Shown piece by piece: positions 1 through 9,365 of a stretch of 64,000 nt of DNA. Each line of letters begins with the position of its first letter. Position 1 is the first letter of the stretch. A program made the translations under genes and the position numbers. The notes under the pieces are model-generated. The model was not told the DNA's origin and made no database searches. It worked only from the letters and a program-made list of their open reading frames with translations. This stretch comes from an uncultured Succinatimonas sp. Lineage in GTDB: Bacteria; Pseudomonadota; Gammaproteobacteria; Enterobacterales; Succinivibrionaceae. Location: assembly GCA_900317105.1 (NCBI GenBank), contig ONFP01000004.1, positions 1 to 64,000 of the forward strand. The letters are read 5' to 3'.

Positions 1-38
1 GGAAGTGCGTTAGTAACCAGGATTGTTTTTTGAGTCAT
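1..38 (-). CDS. metG: methionyl-tRNA synthetase, N-terminal fragment (cut by window edge)
   Basis: Only the first 12-13 codons lie in the window, reading leftward: MTQKTILVTNALP. This matches the start of bacterial MetG, where a short leader is followed by ILVTxALPYANG, the first strand of the class I Rossmann fold just ahead of the HIGH motif. A Shine-Dalgarno sequence (GAGGA) sits 5-6 bases upstream of the ATG. MetG charges tRNA-Met in the cytoplasm. The identification rests on a very short stretch, but the motif is distinctive. Confidence 0.8.
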   Translation of the reverse strand, partial: MTQKTILVTNAL

Positions 39-210
39 GTTTTCCTCAGTTATTTTCTTTTTGAATTTTATGAATAATTGGCGAGTATTTTACTACAAAA
101 GGTGAGCTTTGGCACATAAAACACGTTAAATGCGCACTTATAACCCCCTAGAATCAGCAAATGTGCAAAGCTAAAATTGTAGATTACAAGCGAAATGTTT
201 GAAGAAGATA

Positions 211-242
211 TAAAACAAAAATCCACCGCCTTTGGCGATGGA
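211..242 (-). terminator. Rho-independent terminator
   Basis: On the minus strand an 8-bp stem (CCATCGCC / GGCGGTGG, one G-U pair) with an AAA loop is followed by ATTTTTGTTTTA. It lies just downstream of the leftward pair of genes ending at 277 and would end their transcript before metG. Confidence 0.75.
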
Positions 243-276
243 CTCTGATTATAATCTGATTCTATATATAGGTTCT

Positions 277-594
277 CTATTTCTTATGAACAGGATTTAT
301 CCCCAGTGCAGGCATGCGGCTGTTCATAGGAAACTGAGATGAGGAAACCTTCATGGCCAGTTTTAACTTGGCACAGTCCTCTGCATCAGGCTTTGCAGTC
401 AGATCACAGTCCTCTGCATCAGGCTTTGCAGTCAGATCTCTAATCTGATTCTTTTTTGAGAAGGTTCCTTCTGTAAGTCTGATATCAACTTTTTTCTTTA
501 AAAGCAGACAGATAAAATCATGCAGCTCAGACTCACTGGCATCACCAGATTCGACTTTACTTAACAGTTTTATTAGTTCTAATGGGTTCTGCAT
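277..594 (-). CDS. small acidic protein with a tandem 11-residue repeat, function unknown
   Basis: I do not recognise a family. The 105-residue product begins with an amphipathic helical stretch (about residues 1-35) followed by a Lys-rich segment, then two perfect copies of the 11-mer DLTAKPDAEDC-type unit (about residues 53-74), each ending in cysteine. No signal peptide or membrane segment is visible. Its ATG overlaps the last 16 bases of the upstream membrane-protein gene and has a GGTGA ribosome site 5-6 bases ahead, so it is probably translationally coupled to that gene. A terminator follows its stop. The repeat is also perfect in DNA, which points to a recent duplication. It could be a cytoplasmic partner of the membrane protein; it could also be a fast-evolving lineage-specific ORF. 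Confidence 0.5.
   Translation of the reverse strand: MQNPLELIKLLSKVESGDASESELHDFICLLLKKKVDIRLTEGTFSKKNQIRDLTAKPDAEDCDLTAKPDAEDCAKLKLAMKVSSSQFPMNSRMPALGINPVHKK
372..437. repeat. perfect tandem duplication of 33 bp
   Basis: Two head-to-tail copies of a 33-bp unit (372-404 and 405-437) starting CACAGTCCTCTGCATCAGGC. The length is a multiple of three, so the reading frame of the small protein is kept and 11 residues are duplicated. The copies are identical, suggesting slippage or a recent duplication; copy number may vary between strains. Confidence 0.95.
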
Positions 595-1982
595 ACTGGT
601 TCACCATACCTTACAACGTATTTCAGATCAAAATGTATAAATGACGGAGTCAGATCACATGCCTTGGTAAAAGAATTCACATGATAATACCTTGCCGCAA
701 TCTTATTTGCAAAGTTTTCTTTTGAAACCTTCATCGCTCCGATAAAAATGTATCTTCCGGACTGTACATGCATGATAGGTACTTCAAGATCCTTCTTGCC
801 CTGAGCAATCTGGTCGGCAATGGATTTCTCAAGTTCTACCTGATCTGCCCTTGCCTGGAATAAGGCTCCAAAGGCATTTGTACTTGTAACGGCAAAAAAT
901 ACAAAAAATAAAGCATAAATTGTCATTTTATAAGCTGACTTCAAAGGATTTATATCGTGTTTCTTTAAAGCAGCATATAAAGCTATATCTGCCGCCAGTA
1001 CAAACATGGTAAAGGGAGCAGCAGAGCGGCCAGGGAAATTAGGAGAGAAAATCATAATTGCCAGAGAAACAAAGCCTAAGGCAAAGCTGTAGTATGAGGC
1101 ATAAAGCTCTGTTTGGCATTTCTCTTTAAGGTTATTTCTCTTAAAAAGTACCAGGAAGTATACATAGCACAGTATTACAGGCAGATTCTCTATTAATGAC
1201 ACGAAGAAAATCTGAATGGTGTTCAGTAAATGAGGGAAATAATCAAAATTATTCTGAGCCATGCTGTCGTATCTTGCGGCATTGCCTGGAGATAAAGCCA
1301 GAACTAAAAAGCCGATACACATGCCGACAAGACCTGCTGCCTGCCATAGAGTAAGCTCTCGTTTATAGAGCTTATATAAACACAGAAGTCCGGTTACAGC
1401 ACAGATTGCAAAGCCGGTATTTTCATTGCACCAGCCGGCGATAATGCCTAAGACAAACATCATCAGCGCAAACAGTATTCCGTGTTCTGCTCTTTCCTCA
1501 TTTAAGGCAAAACGGTAAGGCAGCAGATACAGCATAATAAAGGTGGAGGTGAACAGATAATTGCAGGAGGTTACCAGCATGAACACAACTTCACCGTAAG
1601 ATCTCATGCATACCCATAAACCGATGCTGATAAATACAACAGGTACAAAAGGCATTTTAAAAGGAGAGATCTTTTTGCCGGTACCCATTGAGTAGATAAA
1701 GTAAATTAAAAGTACATAGCAAAGTGCAGTTGCCAGTGAGGAGACAACCTTACCGCCCCACAGCAGACATTGAGCCAGAAAATGAGGAGGAGTTCTGCCG
1801 CCCCAGGTAAAATAGTGGCGATACTGAGAAACACAGATGTCGTAGAAGGAGGAAACCAGATCCTCGGTGCCTTCAATCAGCTGATATCTGTAGTCATTTG
1901 AATAATAAGGAATCAGGAACGCGAAAGTAGCAATAAAACAAAACCAGAGTAAAAGATAGATATTTGTTTTCAGTTGGAACAT
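579..1982 (-). CDS. polytopic membrane protein, DUF6056/GT-C glycosyltransferase-like
   Basis: A 467-residue protein with about 10-11 hydrophobic segments. The N-terminal membrane helix is followed by an extracytoplasmic loop with SNDYRY (about 28-33) and later YFTWGGRTPPHFL (about 57-69). This acidic-loop plus W-GGR pattern is what I associate with the DUF6056 family, large membrane proteins resembling GT-C glycosyltransferases that use lipid-linked sugars. The C-terminal soluble tail (about 390-467) is short. The gene is divergent from mfd across 68 bp and its end overlaps the small repeat-protein gene. A role in adding a sugar to a surface glycan is an inference from the fold class; the donor and acceptor cannot be read from sequence. 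It could conceivably supply the serotype-specific third component missing beside gtrA/gtrB at 37.6-39.1 kb. Confidence 0.55.
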   Translation of the reverse strand: MFQLKTNIYLLLWFCFIATFAFLIPYYSNDYRYQLIEGTEDLVSSFYDICVSQYRHYFTWGGRTPPHFLAQCLLWGGKVVSSLATALCYVLLIYFIYSMGTGKKISPFKMPFVPVVFISIGLWVCMRSYGEVVFMLVTSCNYLFTSTFIMLYLLPYRFALNEERAEHGILFALMMFVLGIIAGWCNENTGFAICAVTGLLCLYKLYKRELTLWQAAGLVGMCIGFLVLALSPGNAARYDSMAQNNFDYFPHLLNTIQIFFVSLIENLPVILCYVYFLVLFKRNNLKEKCQTELYASYYSFALGFVSLAIMIFSPNFPGRSAAPFTMFVLAADIALYAALKKHDINPLKSAYKMTIYALFFVFFAVTSTNAFGALFQARADQVELEKSIADQIAQGKKDLEVPIMHVQSGRYIFIGAMKVSKENFANKIAARYYHVNSFTKACDLTPSFIHFDLKYVVRYGEPVCRTH

Positions 1983-2050
1983 AACAAACTCGATATTAGT
2001 GTAAAATTACAGTAGACAAGTATAGATCAAAGTTTCAAATATTAGTAATT

Positions 2051-5000
2051 ATGCAACTCAAAGACTTATTAAAAGCTGATATCAACCTTTCTTTTTCAAA
2101 TACAGTTAAACATATCGGTAATCTGAATATCACCGGAATCATTGGAACTATCGGTGCTGTCTATGAAAAAAACGGTGGTCCTTTTCTGGTAATCTGTGCA
2201 GATAATTTTGTTGCGCAGAGTATTAAATCAACTTTAGTTGCAGTGCTGCCAAAGGTTAAGGTGGAATATCTTCAGGACTGGGAGACACTGCCTTATGATA
2301 CCTTATCTCCTCATCAGGATATTGTCTCCTCAAGAATCAGTATTCTCTCCAGACTTAAGTCTCTAAAAAATGAAATCGTTGTCACCACGGTTCAGGCAAT
2401 CATGCCAAGATTAAGTCCGGTTGACTACATTAAAGCCAACAGTTTCTCAATTTCCAAAGGTGATATCAGAGATATTCAGGAAATCCAAAAAGAGATGACC
2501 TCCCATGGATATCTGAGAGTTGAACAGGTTTTAGCTCCGGGTGAACTTGCTATCCGCGGTTCTATTCTTGATATTTACCCTATGGGCTCAGACGTACCTT
2601 ACCGTATCGATTTCTTTGATGATGAGGTGGATTCCATACGTGTTTTTGATGTGGATACTCAGAGATCATTAGAGCAGATTGATAAGATTGCCCTGCTGCC
2701 GGCACATGAATATCCTCTTAATGAAAAGTCTATAAGTGTCTTCAGAAGCAATTACCGTGATGCTTTTATCGGGGCTAATTTTGCATCCCACTCTATTTAT
2801 CAGGCAATCTCCCGAGGTGCAATTCCTGCAGGTATTGAATACTACATGTCACTGTTCTTCAGTTCTATGAGCAGTATCTTTGAGTATTTAAGTGATGATT
2901 ACAAGATCATTACCGTTGATGATGTAAAGAAGGCGGTAACTGAATTTGATGTTGAGGCTCACAAGAGAGCTTTAGAGTTTGCAGGAAATTCTGATCATCC
3001 TCCTCTTCCGGTATCTCAGGTTTTCTTAAATCCGCAGGAGGTTTTTGATAACCTTAAGAAATATCAGTTAATTGAGCTTTATCAGCAGGCTTTTGATGAA
3101 GAGGAGCTTTCCAAAAGAGGCTTCTACAATACTGATTATGTAAAAATTCCTGATATAAGCTATAACCGTCAGGAAAAGGAATCCCAGAATAAATTTATTG
3201 CTTTTGTAAGCGACTTTATAGATAAAGGCGGCAGAATTCTGATGTCAGCCCTCTCCGAGGGACGCAGACAGAGTCTGAGAGAAACACTGCCACAGGCTAT
3301 TATTGATAAGTATGGGATTAAGGCTGCCTCATCCTTTGACGATTTTCTCAATGCCAAAGACCCATTCATGCTGACGCTGGCTCCCTTTGATGAAGGTCTG
3401 ATTATTCCGTCTGTAAAGCTGTGTTTTTTAACTGAGAATGAAATCTTAGGCTATAAGGTTGTAAGAACCAGAAAAGCTTCCAAAAACTCTCAGCTATCCC
3501 AGGATACCATTATTAAAAACCTCTCCTCGTTAACTGAAGGTCAGGTGGTGGTTCACATTGATCACGGTATCGGCCGCTATCGTGGTCTTAAGACCATGGA
3601 GATTGGCGGTATTAAAGGTGAGTATCTGACTATTGAGTATCAGAACGGTGATATGCTCAATATCCCGATTACTGCCTTATCCAAGGTCGCCAGATACTCC
3701 AGCTCTGAGAATCCGCCTCTCTCAAGATTAGGTTCTGATACCTGGAATAAGCATAAGCAGAAAGCGGTTCAGAAGGTTACCGATGTGGCAGCACAGCTTC
3801 TTGATTTATACGCCAGACGTGAAGCCAGCCGCGGTACTAAATTTGTAATCGATGAGAAGTCTTTAGATGAGTTTGCCTCAGGCTTTGGTTTTGTGGAAAC
3901 CCCTGATCAGAAGGCTGCAATTGATAATACTCTTGCTGATCTTGCCAAGGAACAGCCAATGGATCGTCTGGTCTGCGGTGATGTTGGCTTTGGTAAAACC
4001 GAGGTAGCTCTGCGAGCTGCCTTTGTGGTGGCAGCCTCAGGTTCTCAGGTTGCAGTACTGGTGCCAACCACTATTCTTGCTGAACAGCATTATCAGAATT
4101 TTATTGAAAGATTTGCCGGAACCGCAATTACAATTGAACTATTATCCCGTTTTAAGACTGCAAAACAGCAGAAGGAAACCTTAGATAAGGTAGCTGCCGG
4201 CAGTGTTGATATTGTTATCGGTACCCATAAGCTTTTATCTAAGGATATTAAGTTTAAGAAGCTGGGGCTTATCATTGTGGATGAGGAGCATCGTTTCGGT
4301 GTTAAGCAGAAAGAGAAATTAAAGGAGCTGCGTGCCCAGGTTGATCTTCTGACTCTAACCGCTACCCCTATTCCAAGAACTCTTAACATGGCAATGGAAG
4401 GCATGCGTGAACTCTCAATCATTGCAACTCCTCCAGAGCATCGTCTTGCAGTTAAGACCTTTGTAATGCAGAACTCTGACACCATTACCCGTGAAGCTAT
4501 TATGCGTGAGTTAAGACGTGGTGGACAGGTCTACTATCTGCATAATGATGTCTCCACCATCAATCAGAGAGCACAGCAGCTAAGTGCTCTGGTGCCTGAG
4601 GCAAAAATCGGTATAGGTCACGGTCAGCTGAATGAAAAAGAACTGCAGAAGGTAATGCGTGATTTCTATCATCAGCGTTTTAATCTGCTGCTGTGTACCA
4701 CTATCGTTGAAAATGGTCTGGATGTGCCTACCGCCAATACCATTATCATCGACAGAGCAGATATGCTCGGCCTGGCTCAGCTGCATCAGATCCGTGGTCG
4801 TGTCGGCCGTTCCCATCATCAGGCCTATGCCTACCTCTTCACTCCGCCAAAGGAGCTTATCTCCAAGGATGCCAAGCTGCGTCTGGATGCAATCTCCTCT
4901 CTTGAAGAACTTGGTGCAGGCTTTGTGCTGGCAACTCATGATATGGAAATTCGTGGTGCCGGTGAGCTTTTAGGTGAAGAACAGTCCGGTCAGATAGAAT

Positions 5001-5551
5001 CAGTTGGTTTCTCCTTATACTCAGAAATGCTTGAAGCTGCGGTAAAGGCCCTAAAGGAAGGCCGTGAACCATCTCTTGCAGAGCTGACCTTAAATGAATG
5101 TGATATCGATCTTCACATCCCTTGCCTGCTGCCATCTGATTATATTGGAGATATCAATACCAGACTTTCGCTTTACAAGAGAATTTCCTCCTGTGTTACT
5201 CCTGAGGAATTTGAAGATCTGAAGGTTGAAATTATCGACCGCTTCGGTCTGCTGCCTCCTCCTGCGGTTAATCTGTTTGAACTCTCATCCTTAAAGAAGC
5301 TGGCAACAGATCTTGGTATCAAGAGGATTAATGGAGATGAGAAAGGTGGAATTATTGAGTTTAACAGTGATCATAAGATTTCAAATGACTATCTGATTAA
5401 GCTTATGACCACCTGTAAACATAATGAGTACCGTATAACCGGACAGAGTTCCATGCGCTATAACCTGCCTGAAACTCCGGAGTATCCAAGACTTAAGCTT
5501 TTAAGACAGCTGCTTTTGGCTTTCGCCGCCAACAGCTCTCTTGCAAAATAG
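2051..5551 (+). CDS. mfd: transcription-repair coupling factor Mfd
   Basis: Mfd removes RNA polymerase stalled at DNA lesions and recruits UvrA. The 1166-residue length is normal for the family (E. coli 1148). The order is typical: a UvrB-like UvrA-binding module (about 1-350), the RNA-polymerase-interacting CarD-like domain starting near 497 (VVVHIDHGIGRYRGL), a RecG-like helicase with Walker A GDVGFGKTE near 643, the DEEH box near 743, TATPIPRTL shortly after, and a QIRGRVGRS motif VI near 909. The C-terminal autoinhibitory domain follows from about 1000. The start ATG has no strong Shine-Dalgarno sequence ahead (AATATTAGTAATT). It stands alone, divergent from the membrane-protein gene and convergent with the amylase gene, whose stop lies 12 bases away. 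Confidence 0.98.
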   Translation: MQLKDLLKADINLSFSNTVKHIGNLNITGIIGTIGAVYEKNGGPFLVICADNFVAQSIKSTLVAVLPKVKVEYLQDWETLPYDTLSPHQDIVSSRISILSRLKSLKNEIVVTTVQAIMPRLSPVDYIKANSFSISKGDIRDIQEIQKEMTSHGYLRVEQVLAPGELAIRGSILDIYPMGSDVPYRIDFFDDEVDSIRVFDVDTQRSLEQIDKIALLPAHEYPLNEKSISVFRSNYRDAFIGANFASHSIYQAISRGAIPAGIEYYMSLFFSSMSSIFEYLSDDYKIITVDDVKKAVTEFDVEAHKRALEFAGNSDHPPLPVSQVFLNPQEVFDNLKKYQLIELYQQAFDEEELSKRGFYNTDYVKIPDISYNRQEKESQNKFIAFVSDFIDKGGRILMSALSEGRRQSLRETLPQAIIDKYGIKAASSFDDFLNAKDPFMLTLAPFDEGLIIPSVKLCFLTENEILGYKVVRTRKASKNSQLSQDTIIKNLSSLTEGQVVVHIDHGIGRYRGLKTMEIGGIKGEYLTIEYQNGDMLNIPITALSKVARYSSSENPPLSRLGSDTWNKHKQKAVQKVTDVAAQLLDLYARREASRGTKFVIDEKSLDEFASGFGFVETPDQKAAIDNTLADLAKEQPMDRLVCGDVGFGKTEVALRAAFVVAASGSQVAVLVPTTILAEQHYQNFIERFAGTAITIELLSRFKTAKQQKETLDKVAAGSVDIVIGTHKLLSKDIKFKKLGLIIVDEEHRFGVKQKEKLKELRAQVDLLTLTATPIPRTLNMAMEGMRELSIIATPPEHRLAVKTFVMQNSDTITREAIMRELRRGGQVYYLHNDVSTINQRAQQLSALVPEAKIGIGHGQLNEKELQKVMRDFYHQRFNLLLCTTIVENGLDVPTANTIIIDRADMLGLAQLHQIRGRVGRSHHQAYAYLFTPPKELISKDAKLRLDAISSLEELGAGFVLATHDMEIRGAGELLGEEQSGQIESVGFSLYSEMLEAAVKALKEGREPSLAELTLNECDIDLHIPCLLPSDYIGDINTRLSLYKRISSCVTPEEFEDLKVEIIDRFGLLPPPAVNLFELSSLKKLATDLGIKRINGDEKGGIIEFNSDHKISNDYLIKLMTTCKHNEYRITGQSSMRYNLPETPEYPRLKLLRQLLLAFAANSSLAK

Positions 5552-5563
5552 TTCACAATAGCT

Positions 5564-7306
5564 TTATTTTTTGAGGCGTACTACCAGTGCGCCTCCAGCC
5601 TTTAACATGTTTCCTGATGCTTTATGAGAGAATAGAATTTCTGTCTCTTTATCAAAGGCAAGTGCCCTGTCTGTCTCATCGGCATTCAGATAGACTCTGA
5701 TTCCGTTTCGCTCATAGCTAACAAGTCTGCCCTCGGTCTTTTCAAAGCGGTAGCTGTCCCCTAAAAATTCAGAATTTGAAAGTCTCATCTTAATCAGAGA
5801 CTGTACCGCCTTAAAGGTATCTTCTCTGGATTTATCCTCCACAATATCCCATCTCATAGGATATCTGCAGTATGGATCATTCTCTCCTTCCATGGCGATC
5901 TCAGTACCATAGTAGATACATGGAGAACCTGGCAGAGTTGATAGAATTACCAGCATCTGGATAAAAGCATCGTAGCTTTTGACTCTGGTATACATACGGT
6001 CAATATCATGACTGTCAAAGAGGTTGAAAATATTCTCATTAACCTGTTTCTGATACATGGAATAGCAGAAATTTACCGCATACTTAAAGTCTTCGGCAGT
6101 TCTGCTTTTGTCCAGGAAGAAATTTGAAAGGTTCTCAAGATAAGGGTAATTCATGACAGAGTCATACTCATCCCCCTGCAGGTACTGTGAGGAGTTAACC
6201 CAGATTTCGCCTAAAAGGAAGAGGTCTTTTCGGTAGGCCTTAAGCTCAGCATGAAGTTTCTTGATAAAGGCGTGAGAGATTTCATTGCCCACATCAAATC
6301 TGATACCGTCAATATCCCACATATCAATCCATTTTTTGCAGACCTCAATAAAGTAGGACATAACCTCCGGATTATTGGTATTAAGTTTTGGCATATTGTC
6401 TACAAAGGCAAAAGAGTAGAAACGACTGTCCTTGGTAGACTTGTGGGTGATGGTAAAATTCTCCTCATCGTTGATGAAGAACCAGTCATAATATTTTGAA
6501 TTTCTTCTGTTCTCTACAACATCCTTCCAGGCGAAAAAGCCCAGACCGCTATGATTGAACACAGCGTCAATCATAACCTTGATACCAAGTGAATGTGCCT
6601 TTTCAACCAGCAGCTTCAGATCCACATTTGAACCGAAATTTGGATCGATATGCAGATAATCGTCAATGTTGTATTTATGGTTGCTGTCGGATACAAACAG
6701 CGGATTAAAGTAGATGCCGTTTACGCCAAGTTTATGCAGATACTCAAGTCTGCTCATTGCTCCCTTGAGATTACCGCCGTAAAAGACATTATGTCCAAAG
6801 GAGGAAAGATCATCCCATTTACTTAAGGTGCCTTCAAAAGGAGCTTCCTCTCTGCAGAAACGGTCAGGGAAAATCTGATACCAGTAGGTATTCTCCACCC
6901 ACTTAGGATGAACGCTGATATCCGCCTCATTCATCCAGGCAAACTTGAAATATTCTCTAAAGATTTTCTTCTGGAATTCTTCCTCACTGACAATACCGCT
7001 TTCCTGATAAACCATGGTTTCATTGTTATCATCTGTCAGTCTGAAGTAATACTGTAGTCGCTTATACCTAGGTCTGAGTGTTACAGAATAGATGAACTCA
7101 TGCCTAAGCTCATATTTAAGCTGCATCTCATAAGGCTGTCCTTCCCATGGTGCTGAGGTGGAACAGCCGTTAATATATGGATCATCCGCGAAGATGACAA
7201 CCTTCTTTATGGTCTTGTTGGTTCTGATGTTTATAATCAGTTCGTCTTTGTTGTAGGCATAGCAGTCATTAAAACCGCTGATATGAGAAATTCCTTCAAG
7301 TTTCAT
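5564..7306 (-). CDS. cytoplasmic GH13 alpha-glucan hydrolase (cyclomaltodextrinase/neopullulanase type)
   Basis: Hydrolyses alpha-1,4 (and probably some alpha-1,6) links in maltodextrins or cyclodextrins. The 580-residue protein has an N-terminal beta-sandwich like CBM34 (about 1-120), then the GH13 barrel. All conserved regions are present: I DAVFNH (247-252), V MPKLN (305-309, the signature of the neopullulanase/cyclomaltodextrinase group GH13_20), II GIRFDVGNE with nucleophile D338, III GEIW with acid/base E367, and IV FDSHD with D434. There is no signal peptide, so it acts in the cytoplasm on imported oligosaccharides, complementing periplasmic MalS at 33.7-35.6 kb. GGGGA precedes the ATG. 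Exact substrate preference cannot be told from sequence. Confidence 0.9.
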   Translation of the reverse strand: MKLEGISHISGFNDCYAYNKDELIINIRTNKTIKKVVIFADDPYINGCSTSAPWEGQPYEMQLKYELRHEFIYSVTLRPRYKRLQYYFRLTDDNNETMVYQESGIVSEEEFQKKIFREYFKFAWMNEADISVHPKWVENTYWYQIFPDRFCREEAPFEGTLSKWDDLSSFGHNVFYGGNLKGAMSRLEYLHKLGVNGIYFNPLFVSDSNHKYNIDDYLHIDPNFGSNVDLKLLVEKAHSLGIKVMIDAVFNHSGLGFFAWKDVVENRRNSKYYDWFFINDEENFTITHKSTKDSRFYSFAFVDNMPKLNTNNPEVMSYFIEVCKKWIDMWDIDGIRFDVGNEISHAFIKKLHAELKAYRKDLFLLGEIWVNSSQYLQGDEYDSVMNYPYLENLSNFFLDKSRTAEDFKYAVNFCYSMYQKQVNENIFNLFDSHDIDRMYTRVKSYDAFIQMLVILSTLPGSPCIYYGTEIAMEGENDPYCRYPMRWDIVEDKSREDTFKAVQSLIKMRLSNSEFLGDSYRFEKTEGRLVSYERNGIRVYLNADETDRALAFDKETEILFSHKASGNMLKAGGALVVRLKK

Positions 7307-7400
7307 ATGTCCCCGTACGAATCCAGCCTTTCAGGAAGAAAGACGTCTTCGCCTCCTATGTTGATTTTGATTTATCTTTTTAAGTTTATTTAATTCTAAC

Positions 7401-7432
7401 AAAAAAAACGGATCTGATATTACACAGATCCG
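7401..7432 (-). terminator. Rho-independent terminator of the fumarase gene
   Basis: On the minus strand a perfect 8-bp stem CGGATCTG / CAGATCCG with an 8-base loop is followed by eight T residues. It lies 30 bases past the fumarase stop codon. Confidence 0.9.
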
Positions 7433-7461
7433 CCTTTGTGACTACAGAATATTAAACCGTA

Positions 7462-8991
7462 TTAAATATACTTGAACTTAATCTCTGCGATCTTCTTTGA
7501 CCATTCCTGAGGTCCGATATGATGAATTGAATTACCCTGTGAATCAACAGCAACGGTAACAGGCATATCTACAACCTTGTACTCACGGATTGCTTCCATA
7601 CCCAGATCTTCGAAAGCCAGAACCTTAGCTGACTTGATTGCCTTTGAAACCAGGTAAGCTGCACCACCGGTAGCCATCAGATAAGCAGCCTTGTGCTTTT
7701 TGATTGAAGCAATAGCCTCAGGACCACGCTCTGATTTACCAATCATGCCGTATAGGCCTGTATCAGCAAGCATAGTCTCTACGAACTTATCCATACGGGT
7801 TGAAGTGGTTGGACCTGCAGGACCTACAACCTCATCACCTACTGCAGGAACTGGTCCTACGTAGTAAATGAACTTCTTGTGGAAGTCAACACCGTCAGGT
7901 AGAGGCTTGCCTTCCTTGATTAAGTCTGCAACACGCTTATGAGCTGCGTCACGACCGGTTAGAATGGTGCCTGATAATAACAGGGTTTCACCCATCTTCC
8001 ATGAAGCAATCTCTTCTTTGGTGATGGTATCAAGATTTACACGCTTAACATTTGCATCTGCACCGCCAATCTCGATATCAGGATAATCATCAAGTGATGG
8101 TGGAACAAATTCAGCTGGGCCTGAACCGTCAAGAACAAAGTCAATGTGACGGGTTGCGGCACAATTAGGAATAATGGTGGTTGCCTTTGATACAGCGTGG
8201 CATGGATAGGTCTTAACCTTAACATCCAGAACGGTGGTGATACCACCTAAGCCCTGAGCTCCGATACCAAGCTTGTTGATTTTGTCATAAAGCTCTAAAC
8301 GCAGCTCTTCCTCTGCATTCTTAGGACCACGTGCAATCAGTTCCTGAATATCGATTGGATCGTTTAAGGCTTCCTTTGCAAGGATAGCTGACTTCTCAGG
8401 AGTACCGCCAACACCGATACCGATGATGCCAGGAGGACACCAGCCTGCACCCATGTGAGGAATTTCGCTTAATACGTAGTCAACAACGCTGTCAGATGGG
8501 TTAAGCATACGCATGTGGGTCTTGTTCTCAGAACCGCCTCCCTTTGATGCGATAGCAACCTCAACCTTGTCGCCATGAACCATCTCAATATGAACAACAG
8601 TAGGAGTGTTATCCTTGGTGTTGATTCTCTTTCCCAGAGGATCAGTCAGAATTGATTTACGTAGAGGGTTGGTCTCATAGCAGTATGCGCGACGGGTACC
8701 TTCATCAACCATTTCCTGAACGGTCATATCACCTTCAAAGCGAACGTCCATACCGATCTTTACGAAACAGGTTACAGCACCGGTATCCTGACATAGAGGA
8801 CGCTTGCCGATAGCACACATTTTAGAATTTACTAAAATCTGAGCAATCGCATTCTTTGCTGATGGATTCTGCTCGATATCGTAGGCATGCTTCATTGCCT
8901 TGAGGAAATCACGTGGGTGATAGTATGAGATATACTGAATCGCATCGCATACGGATTCAATAAAGTCTGCAGTTTTAATTAGTGTTGTCAT
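7462..8991 (-). CDS. fumA: fumarate hydratase, class I (4Fe-4S, oxygen-labile)
   Basis: Interconverts fumarate and malate using a [4Fe-4S] cluster; in this setting it most likely supplies fumarate for reduction to succinate. Three cysteines match the cluster ligands of class I fumarase: C67 (PLCQDTGAV), C185 (GAGWCPPGI) and C277 (PNCAATRHIDF); their spacing (118, 92) is close to E. coli FumA (119, 94). The N-terminal alpha and C-terminal beta domains are fused in one chain. I start at the ATG giving MTTLIKTADF (509 residues), preceded by AAGGAAT about 9-10 bases upstream; an in-frame TTG 10 codons earlier is less likely. The product resembles the ~507-residue GAGWCPPG subgroup of pseudomonads rather than E. 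coli FumA itself, so the symbol is by class only. Monocistronic with its own terminator. Confidence 0.92.
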   Translation of the reverse strand: MTTLIKTADFIESVCDAIQYISYYHPRDFLKAMKHAYDIEQNPSAKNAIAQILVNSKMCAIGKRPLCQDTGAVTCFVKIGMDVRFEGDMTVQEMVDEGTRRAYCYETNPLRKSILTDPLGKRINTKDNTPTVVHIEMVHGDKVEVAIASKGGGSENKTHMRMLNPSDSVVDYVLSEIPHMGAGWCPPGIIGIGVGGTPEKSAILAKEALNDPIDIQELIARGPKNAEEELRLELYDKINKLGIGAQGLGGITTVLDVKVKTYPCHAVSKATTIIPNCAATRHIDFVLDGSGPAEFVPPSLDDYPDIEIGGADANVKRVNLDTITKEEIASWKMGETLLLSGTILTGRDAAHKRVADLIKEGKPLPDGVDFHKKFIYYVGPVPAVGDEVVGPAGPTTSTRMDKFVETMLADTGLYGMIGKSERGPEAIASIKKHKAAYLMATGGAAYLVSKAIKSAKVLAFEDLGMEAIREYKVVDMPVTVAVDSQGNSIHHIGPQEWSKKIAEIKFKYI

Positions 8992-9365
8992 AGATGGTAC
9001 ATTCCTTGTATTTGTATACAAAAAGACTAACTAATTCTAATCCATTTTATTTTTAATATGTAGATTTAGTTAGCATTTATGTGGAAAACAGCGCAACTTA
9101 ACAAAAATAATAAAATTTATTAAACAAAATCGTGCTCTGATTCTTAATCCTGGAAGGGAATATCCAAAAATTTAGTCTATTTTTTTTGTGATCCTGATGC
9201 CCTTTATTCGTATAAAAATTAGCTATACAGTTTTACATTTAAACGGAATTTAATGTCAAATAGCCTCAACTTGTTGTCAGAGCTCAAAATTTAACTAATA
9301 AACTCAAAACAATTCAGCGCTAAGTCGTTATAATATATAAAAGAATAATAAATTGAGATTATGAA
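8992..9365. other. intergenic region between divergent fumarase and a rightward gene
   Basis: About 370 AT-rich bases without a supportable gene. It must hold the leftward fumarase promoter and the rightward promoter of the next gene. The best element is TATAAT at 9329-9334, about 30 bases before the rightward ATG, but no convincing -35 box accompanies it. I found no full CRP or FNR palindrome. Confidence 0.6.

Noticed and set aside
4093..4485. Open frames on the opposite strand of mfd (also at 3837, 4580 and 4857)
   Set aside because: They lie entirely inside mfd, resemble no protein family and have no ribosome sites; they are shadows of mfd codon usage.
7341..7348. AGACGTCT, a perfect MetJ-box octamer upstream of the GH13 gene
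   Set aside because: Only one copy is present, MetJ needs two or more adjacent boxes, and the gene has no link to methionine.
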